Shown: piece by piece, positions 57,690 through 64,000 of the stretch
Layout: the number at the start of each line of letters is the position of its first letter
Position numbering within the stretch: the stretch's first letter is position 1
Source: Pseudorasbora parva
Lineage: Eukaryota; Chordata; Actinopteri; Cypriniformes; Gobionidae
Direction: 5' to 3'
DNA length: 64,000 nucleotides
Assembly (NCBI RefSeq): GCF_024679245.1
Contig: NC_090186.1
Span: 38,204,946-38,268,945, forward strand
Notes under the pieces: model-generated
What the model saw: only the letters and a program-made list of their open reading frames with translations
Databases searched by the model: none
What the model was told of the DNA's origin: nothing
Made by a program: the position numbers and the translations under genes

Positions 57690-58190
57690 CAATAAGTCTG
57701 GTTTCTTTGTATCATAAACCCAAGGTATTTTAGTCTATTTGAAAAACACTTCTCAAGAATTTTATAGTGTGTACATAATAGTGCCACTGGTCTTCAGTTT
57801 TGTAAAAGAACAAGGTCACCTCTCTTGGGTAGTAATGAAAGTACAGCTCTTTTACAACTAGTTGGCAATTCCTTATTTTCAAAAAAACCTTTAAAGACCT
57901 ACAACCAACACATCTTCCTTGTGTACATGCCAAAAATGTTATAAAATTCTGCAGGAAATCCATCAAGACCAAGGGCCCGACCGACCGAGAGCTGCTGAAC
58001 TGCTTTTGATCGTTTTTGTATCTTTAACTCCTTTACTCTTCAGGCATTGGCTGTTTAGGTATACCTTTGAGTAAAAAGTTGCAAGCATCCTCCTTTCTTT
58101 TGGATCAGATGTCATTAGCTCATCATCTATTTTCTTTCCATTTCTTTTCTTTCTAAAATAAAAAAGAAAGAGCGGGAGCATTCATGTCTT
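57690..58190 (-). pseudogene. L1/Tx1-like LINE reverse transcriptase fragment
   Basis: Read on the minus strand across several stops, the translation gives MTSDPKERRMLATFYSKVY (linker before RT), LGLDGFPAEFYNIFGMY, then ELPTSCKRAVLSLLPKRGDL and RPVALLCTHYKILEK. These are the GPDG.P.EFY, L.PKKGD and RP(I/V)(S/A)LL...YKIL.K motifs of L1/Tx1-clade RT. There is an in-frame TAG in place of the Trp before RPVALL. It is a dead 5'- and 3'-truncated piece. Confidence 0.7.
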
Positions 58191-58199
58191 TCAATAACA

Positions 58200-59155
58200 T
58201 GTCTTACAACGTCTCTCTCTGCAGTAGGGGGGGGGGGATTACTGTAAAAACTAATTCATTCAGCAGATCTATTGGCATGATCATTAAATAGTAATTTACT
58301 CATGTCAAGGTGAAAATGCTGGCCCATAGAAGGCCCATTCTTGAACTCAAATTGACTAGAGATTTCCGAGAGCTCCAGTGTGTCTCGTCCCTGTAAGAGA
58401 CAACACATTTCCCTTCAATGCAGCACAGCTGTCTGTGCGGAAAGAGAATACCCAGCAGCACCGTAACCCGTCACATCAATCTCTGCCCGCTTGACAGGCG
58501 CTATGCCCACCTGTTCATGGGCACTGCTTTCCTGGCCGCAGCTTTGGGCTACGTGTGTGACAGTCAGGGATCTGGCTGCTTGTGCTTTTCAAGTCTCTGA
58601 TTACACATGTACACTTTTATGAAATAGGCTACTGTTTATGTCACAATCTTTTGTATTTAATATCCAAATGACATGGCATTCAAGCAGTAACAGATACAGT
58701 TTTGCTTGCTTAACTCACAAATAGCGACTTTATTCAACAATCTCTTCTCTTCCCTCTCACTCTCTTACATTATTCATGTCGTTGGGCAATTCACACAGTA
58801 CAACGCTTCCAGGTTCTACGGCAGAATGGCAGCTCACTATTGGCCGAGCACCACATGCATGCACTGTGGTGCTTACGTAAACCGGTATTTCCACTTGCCA
58901 TTGTGTACGTTACTACAGTTGATAGTGTGATTGGGACACTTTTTGCCATTGAGATGTGTCCCATCACCCTGAATTCACCCTGTAGTCCAAGCTGGTGTGA
59001 GTGAGTGGAGGCGGGCTAATTTGCATATTAGTGTTTCCACACATACTAAATGAAGCAATGGTTAAGAGTTACATTCAAGCTATTTTAAGGCATGATGAAA
59101 TCGTTTTCACAGGGATTTTTTTTTTTAAATATGTCATTTTGATTATCAAAGAGGA
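58200..59155. other. intergenic, no gene seen
   Basis: A poly(G) run at about 58227-58237. An open frame at 58418-58600 (60 aa) has no recognisable domain. Confidence 0.4.
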
Positions 59156-59162
59156 GTTTTAA

Positions 59163-59955
59163 AGGTGCCCTAGAATGAAAAATTGAATTAACCTTGTCAT
59201 AGTTAAATAACAAGAGTTCAGTACATGGACATCACATACAGTGAGTCTCAAACACCATTGCCTCGTCCTTCATATATAAATCTTGTTTGTGAAAAACACC
59301 ACGGAAAAAAACAGGCAATTTTCAACATAACGCCACCTGTGATGCAATCGCTGGGATCATTAATATGTACGCCCCAACATTTGCATGTCAGCCCATGTTC
59401 ATTATCGGGTGGAACTGCGCAGCCGAATCATCAGTTCAGCAGATAAACAAACATCACGCGAGGAAAGCGAAAACTGCAGATCATGGAAATAAATGTCATG
59501 TTCGAGACTGTGCAGGGGACGTGAGGACTTTTCATAGCCTTCCCACAGATAAACAATGTCAACAGTCATGGTTGATGTTTATTTACAATCAGATACGGCA
59601 ACAATTTAATTCAAAGTTGTTCGTTTGTTCGGCCCATTTCACCACGGAGGGTTTTTCTAACCCGGGGCAATATCAAGCAGGATTCGCTCAGCGTCTAAAA
59701 CTGAAGAAAGGGCAGATTCCAACCATATTCCTGCAAACAGTGATTTTATCCACTTCTTGAATGTAGAACCCAGTTCTGATAAAATTGAAAGTTTCTTAGT
59801 AAGACAACATTATGATAATATCCCCTGTGTTGTCTAGATCTATGCTAGTTTTGGAAACGATCTGGACAATTTCGGACCTTAAATAAGCCACATACCCTCT
59901 ATTTAGATATCAGAGAACAATTTAAAATATTGTTTCAAATCATTCTAGGGCACCT
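59163..59955 (+). mobile_element. TTAA-flanked element with THAP zinc finger, Kolobok-like, 793 bp
   Basis: The inverted ends AGGTGCCCTAGAATGA are exact and flanked by TTAA (59159-59162 and 59956-59959). It shares its right end with copies A (5650) and B (22208). It encodes a THAP domain. TTAA sites together with a THAP domain are the mark of Kolobok-type transposons. It has no catalytic part. Confidence 0.78.
59365..59760 (+). CDS. THAP-type C2CH zinc finger frame in the transposon
   Basis: In this 131-aa frame C44 and C49 (CHVRDC), then C88 and H91 (VCSAH), give C-x4-C-x38-C-x2-H, the THAP spacing. The conserved Pro (SLPTD), Trp (SWLMF) and closing box (QIPTIF, like AVPTIF) are all present. 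THAP domains bind DNA. The frame begins before the domain at an ATG that may not be the true start, and ends soon after the domain, so it would make a DNA-binding fragment without transposase. Confidence 0.62.
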   Translation: MYAPTFACQPMFIIGWNCAAESSVQQINKHHARKAKTADHGNKCHVRDCAGDVRTFHSLPTDKQCQQSWLMFIYNQIRQQFNSKLFVCSAHFTTEGFSNPGQYQAGFAQRLKLKKGQIPTIFLQTVILSTS

Positions 59956-59959
59956 TTAA

Positions 59960-60980
59960 ATCGATAAAATTATTGACTGCAGGGGGACTCATATTACTTT
60001 CTGACAAGCAACTCTTTTTTTATCTCACTGAATGCAAAGTACTCATAAGCTAGATGTGAAATGATCTTACATCACTCATATGCACTTAATCTAATTTGAT
60101 CATTTTGATGCGTTTTAAGCTAAACCTTTTGAATTAAGCTAAATCTACTTTCATCATCTCAAGATAATCACCCCAACAAATCAGATTTTAATGTGTGCAT
60201 TTTGCAACAGATCTGATGAAATATCTTCAAATTCTATGCTAATATAGTAATATTAGTCATCAAGACTGGGTGTATAAATAACATAAAGCAACTGCTGTGG
60301 AAGTGTGACAATTTGCATGACTGGGATCAGTGTGACAGATCGCATTCACTTAGTCACCATGACCTGATCATGAACTGCATGAAGTTGACATGCAATCAAC
60401 AATACAGACTTGTTTCAATATACTCCTAGTCAAACAGTTAGTTAAACTTATATACTCAATTATATTATGTTTATTGTCATTATGCTCTATGTGATGTATA
60501 GTTTTTACTGTATTTTTTTTTTTTTTTTACCAAAATAAATGCAGCCTCTGTGAACAAAGACTTTTTTTCAACAGATTTTTCTGTTGCCTTCTACATGTGC
60601 TTAAAATCTGTTTAAATTTCCAATGGTGAAACCATTCAACAGCTTCTAACGGGTTATTTAATAGCAGGTTTTGTGACAACTTACCTTCTGTTGGGATGTT
60701 GTCAAAAAAGTTCAACGTGTTAAATTAACTGTATCTGTTGCATTGCCAATAATGGTGAAGATGTTCAGTTGATTCTTTTATATCAAATTATTTAGGGTAT
60801 GTGCCTATAGACATGAAAAAAAGTGTGATAATATGCCCCAATCTCATTTCATTATCTTCATTTTTATATGCATGTTTGCTGAAGTGAAAATATTGTAAAT
60901 TAGTTAGTTTTATTGTAGTTTATATAGTTAATATTTGGAATGAGTTTTTAATATTTTTTAGTTGTATATTAGTTGTATGT
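59960..60980. other. intergenic, no gene seen
   Basis: AT-rich; a poly(T) run at about 60512-60530 followed by a short cyprinid repeat piece (AATAAATGCAGCCTCTGTGA). Confidence 0.45.
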
Positions 60981-60985
60981 ACATT

Positions 60986-61524
60986 TTTTATAAAATGTTC
61001 GTGCTCCAAGAAACGTTTCTCGGACGAACGCAAACATTTTGTGAGCTAACGCAAAGTTTCTCAGACGAAAGAAAACGTTTTACACGCGAACGGAAAGTTT
61101 CTCAGAAGAACTCAAACATTTTGCAAGGCGAACGAAACATTTCTCAGAGGAACGTAAACATTATGCGAGCGAAAGCAAACTTTCTCGGAGGAAAGCAAAC
61201 TTTTTACAGGCGAAGTTTATCGGAAGAATGCAAACATTTTGCGAGTGTTACATGTTTTATAAAATGTTCGTGCTCCAAAGAAACGTTTCTCGGAAGAACG
61301 CAAACATTTTGTGAGCTAACGCAAAGTTTCTCAGACGAAAGAAAACGTTTTACACGCGAACGGAAAGTTTCTCAGAAGAACTCAAACATTTTGCAAGGCG
61401 AACGAAACGTTTCTCAGAGGAACGTAAACATTATGCGAGCGAAAGCAAACTTTCTCGGAGGAAAGCAAACATTTTACAGGCGAAGTTTATCGGAAGAATG
61501 CAAACATTTTGCGAGTGTTACATG
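60986..61524. repeat. two tandem ~270-bp units of a GAACGCAAACATTTT-type repeat
   Basis: Unit 1 is 60986-61254 and unit 2 is 61255-61524, with about four differences. Each is built from ~35-bp subrepeats such as GAACGCAAACATTTTGCGAG and CGAACGGAAAGTTTCTCAGA. More of the array follows the LTR element at 63126-63262. The 196-aa open frame over it is a by-product of the repeat. Confidence 0.88.
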
Positions 61525-63125
61525 TATGCCTGTCTTGTCTGTTTTGGTTTAGCTTGTGTTACTCTGTTTCTCCCCAGTTTGGTTAATTAGTCATGTCAGT
61601 CACCTGTGCCATGTCCTTCACCTGCACCTTGTTATCCTCGTTTGCCCTCAGTGTTTGTCGGTTCTTGTTTGTGTGTTATGTGTAAGAGTGTTCCTGAATT
61701 TTATGATTAAAGTCCTGTTTCCAGTTCTCCTTTGTCTCCTACATGCATCTGTAACAAAAGAACCGACCGAAACTGTTTTGTTTTTTGTTTTTTTTGGCAG
61801 CGTTTTTCCTTTGTTTTGTTTAAGTTTCCCCATCTTCCCATGGCCCTTCCCGATTTCCAGTTTATCTCCCTGGAGCAGGGAGACCGCCTGATGGCACGAG
61901 CAAGGCACGCGTGTGGGTACTGGTAAATAACCACTCGCCATTTACCATCGGCCCATATGAGGAGGACAGCATTACCAGTCCCACTCCACCACTTCCAGAG
62001 ACCAGCCAACCACCACCAGCGAGTGACGCAACAGAGAAGTTGCACGAGCCCAACGCAGACTGTGGGGACCGGCCATCGCGGATGACGAGCCTGTACCGAG
62101 GACAAGGACAGATGGCCACAGAGCCCGGACCACCAATAAAGGTCTGACCAGGTGCATGAGCCGGCAATACCGTACATTGCGGAGGGAGTTATTATGGAGT
62201 TCGAGGGCTGGGAGGAAAGCAATGCCCACAACACCACTGCAGTGGATGAGTTGCAGGAAGTCGCTGGCAGCTACACAGTAGAACTGAGAACAATTTTTGA
62301 GGTGGACCTAATTGACTTTTTTGGAGAGGTTTTCCCTGTGCCCCCTGTATCTCCAGTGTTTTTCGAATCTCCAGCACCCCCAGTATCTCCTGAGGTTGAA
62401 GAATTCCCACCCAGCCTCCCTCTCCCACCTCCTCAGTCGGTCCATTCCTCAGTGCTTCCTTCACTGCTGCTCTTTCGTCCCTCTGCTCCACCCACAAGCT
62501 GTGTGAACGTGCCAAGGGTCTTCTGGCCAAAAGCTCTGTCCGGCACTGAGGTTCCCCTGTCTCCGCCTCCAGCCTCTGTGTCATCTGTTTTGCCTCGGCC
62601 CGTCGACACTTTGGCGCCCCCTTGGCTCCCCCCACCCTCGGCTCCACCGGAAACCATCGGTCATACGGCTTCTCCGGGCTCGTCGTCTCTTCGGCTCCGC
62701 CTTGGTCTGTCTTTGACCTGCCTTCACCTGCGGCTTCGTCTGGCTCCACCCTCCCTTCAGCTCCGCCTTTGTCCTCAGTCCCACCGGATCAGCCGCTGGC
62801 CTCTGGTCCCCCGGTTCCACCTCGGGTGCTCGTCGCTGCGGTGTCACCTCGGCCTCCAGAACCATCGTCTTCACGGGGGCTGCTCGGCTCGTCGTCTCCA
62901 TCTGAGGCTCCTTCTCCATCTGAGGCTCCTTCTCTTCCATGGCTCCTCCCACTATCGACTCCGCCCTGGGGCTTCGTTTGCTCTGTATTTAAACCCTCAG
63001 TTTGCCCTCAGTGTTTGTCGGTTCTCGTTTGTGTGTTACGTGTAAGAGTGTTCCTGAGTTTTATGATTAAAGTCCTGTTTCCAGTTCTCCTTCGTCTCCG
63101 TGCGCTCTTACACGCATCTGTAACA
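61516..63125 (+). mobile_element. short non-autonomous LTR retrotransposon, 1610 bp
   Basis: The left LTR is 61516-61756 (TGTTACATG … CATCTGTAACA). The right LTR is truncated, matching from about 63000 to 63125. The 5-bp target duplication GCGAG lies at 61511-61515 and 63126-63130. The internal part (about 61757-62999) has no pol. Internal deletion seems to have removed pol and the U3 part of the right LTR. Confidence 0.8.
62152..63045 (+). CDS. proline-rich open frame inside the LTR element, probably not functional
   Basis: The 297-aa frame begins MHEPAIPYIAEGVIMEFEGW and becomes Pro/Ser-rich (for example PVPPVSPVFFESPAPPVSPE), then Leu/Arg-rich where repeated SAPPLS-like words are read out of frame. 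An overlapping + frame (62622-63269) reads the same region as Ser/Pro-rich. Its end runs into the right LTR. No protease, RT or integrase motif. It may be a decayed gag-like or filler region. Confidence 0.3.
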   Translation: MHEPAIPYIAEGVIMEFEGWEESNAHNTTAVDELQEVAGSYTVELRTIFEVDLIDFFGEVFPVPPVSPVFFESPAPPVSPEVEEFPPSLPLPPPQSVHSSVLPSLLLFRPSAPPTSCVNVPRVFWPKALSGTEVPLSPPPASVSSVLPRPVDTLAPPWLPPPSAPPETIGHTASPGSSSLRLRLGLSLTCLHLRLRLAPPSLQLRLCPQSHRISRWPLVPRFHLGCSSLRCHLGLQNHRLHGGCSARRLHLRLLLHLRLLLFHGSSHYRLRPGASFALYLNPQFALSVCRFSFVCYV

Positions 63126-63262
63126 GCGAGCGAAAGCAAACGTTCTCGGAGGAGAGCTTACATTTTACACACGAACGCAAAGTTCCTTGAAAGAACGCAA
63201 ACATTTCGTGAGTTAACACAAAGTTGCTCGGAAGAACGCAAACTTTGCAAGTTTTCAGTTAA
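63126..63262. repeat. right part of the GAACGCAAACATTTT-type array
   Basis: After the target duplication GCGAG the subrepeats resume (CGAAAGCAAACGTTCTCGGA and so on), so the LTR element sits inside the array. Confidence 0.82.
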
Positions 63263-64000
63263 CATATGATTTTAGGTAACAATAATAACTCTAAGTGATA
63301 CACACCATTAAACAGGTCAAATTACGTATTTATAATCAAAAATCCTGTAATGACTTAAATTCAATAATTTATAATCAAAATCCTATACCTTGGGATCCTA
63401 TAATTGCATTTAAAAGTTATTGATTCACAAGCTTTCTTTAAAATCTGTTGATGTACCAGTAACCTTTTCTAGTTAAACTGAGCAGACCATAGTTCAGTTT
63501 CACACTCTACAAATCACCTCTCATCTTAAATCTCTTTCCCCTTCAGTTGCTGCTTTCAACTTAATGTATCTGAGGTCCATTAGTAGCCCCCCAGACCTCT
63601 CCACCTCCCCCCATCCCGTAAAGCCCCTGCACCCTTAAGGCACAGCCCTAATGGCAGGGGTGGTTGGAAGTGAGCTCTTAACGGATCCACGGCAGGAAGT
63701 CAGCGGCTCTCATGTTACCTGGCCAGGTAAGACAATGTTTGTTTACTTTCATCACTGCAAGTCCGGAGGTCATGGGACATGAAGAAGTGCTGAAGCGTTA
63801 GAAGGTGGAGGCTTGTTGATGTTGAAAAGACTGACACTCAATCCTGAGATTCAGAGTCTGAGGCAAACACATTCCCGAAAGCAGTCATATATCTGGACTG
63901 GCAGTGGTTCTGCTTGGGCTGTGCAGATATATCTATATATTATATCCTCTGATCTTCTCTACAACCTAAACAAACATGCATGTCTGCGATGACAAACCAA
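63263..64000. other. intergenic, no gene seen
   Basis: No convincing exon. A GC-richer stretch at about 63585-63735 is noted in the rejected list. Confidence 0.4.

Noticed and set aside
58418..58600. 60-aa frame MQHSCLCGKRIPSSTV with several Cys
   Set aside because: No domain spacing, no splice partner and no family recognised.
59163..59955. P-element-like transposon, given the THAP domain
   Set aside because: P elements make 8-bp duplications; the flanks here are TTAA on both sides, which fits Kolobok-type better.
60962..61552. 196-aa frame with two internal repeats (RTQTFCELTQSFSDERKR)
   Set aside because: It simply translates the duplicated 270-bp DNA repeat; there is no start context, domain or unrepeated part.
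63585..63735. GC-richer stretch ending ATGTTACCTGGCCAG|GTAAGA, which could be a first exon with a donor site
   Set aside because: Only five codons, no recognised peptide and no downstream exon in the window; left as unproven.

Overview
This is vertebrate genomic DNA. It is AT-rich, has GT-AG introns, and is packed with DNA-transposon relics of the kinds found in cyprinid fish such as carp, minnow or zebrafish relatives. Only two host genes can be supported. At the left edge lies the last coding exon and long 3' UTR of gopc (+ strand; Golgi PDZ and coiled-coil protein). The other is a complete dcbld1 (- strand), read from its ATG at 42596 to its stop at 9250. Its 15 coding exons join with correct GT-AG sites and phases into one 2130-nt frame (709 aa). 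The product has a signal peptide, then CUB, LCCL and discoidin (F5/8C) domains, one membrane helix, and a long tail with eight YxxP motifs. The two genes point tail to tail, as GOPC and DCBLD1 do in human.

Layout: 1-2835 gopc end; 2836-8200 intergenic repeats; about 8195-42596 dcbld1, whose introns hold a dead Tc1-like transposon, several miniature elements, (CCAT)n and other minisatellites; 42600-64000 upstream of dcbld1, with no convincing host exon but a thick, nested stack of mobile elements. These include an element inside a (TA)n tract, TTAA-flanked elements nested in one another, a solo LTR inside another repeat, a LINE reverse-transcriptase remnant, a TTAA-flanked element with an intact THAP zinc finger, and a short LTR retrotransposon inside a tandemly duplicated repeat.

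The most interesting signals are structural. (1) Near-identical inverted repeats of about 200 bp flank dcbld1 exons 9-11, an arrangement that can favour exon circularisation. (2) A whole cohort of elements sits between TTAA sites, one of them carrying a THAP domain, which fits the Kolobok type of transposon. (3) Two elements share TAGCC...GGCTA ends and 9-bp target duplications. (4) A tandem duplication carries the first bases of a neighbouring LTR, which orders the two events. I saw no novel multi-gene system. Family names for repeats rest on termini, target-site duplications and motifs read by eye, not on database searches.
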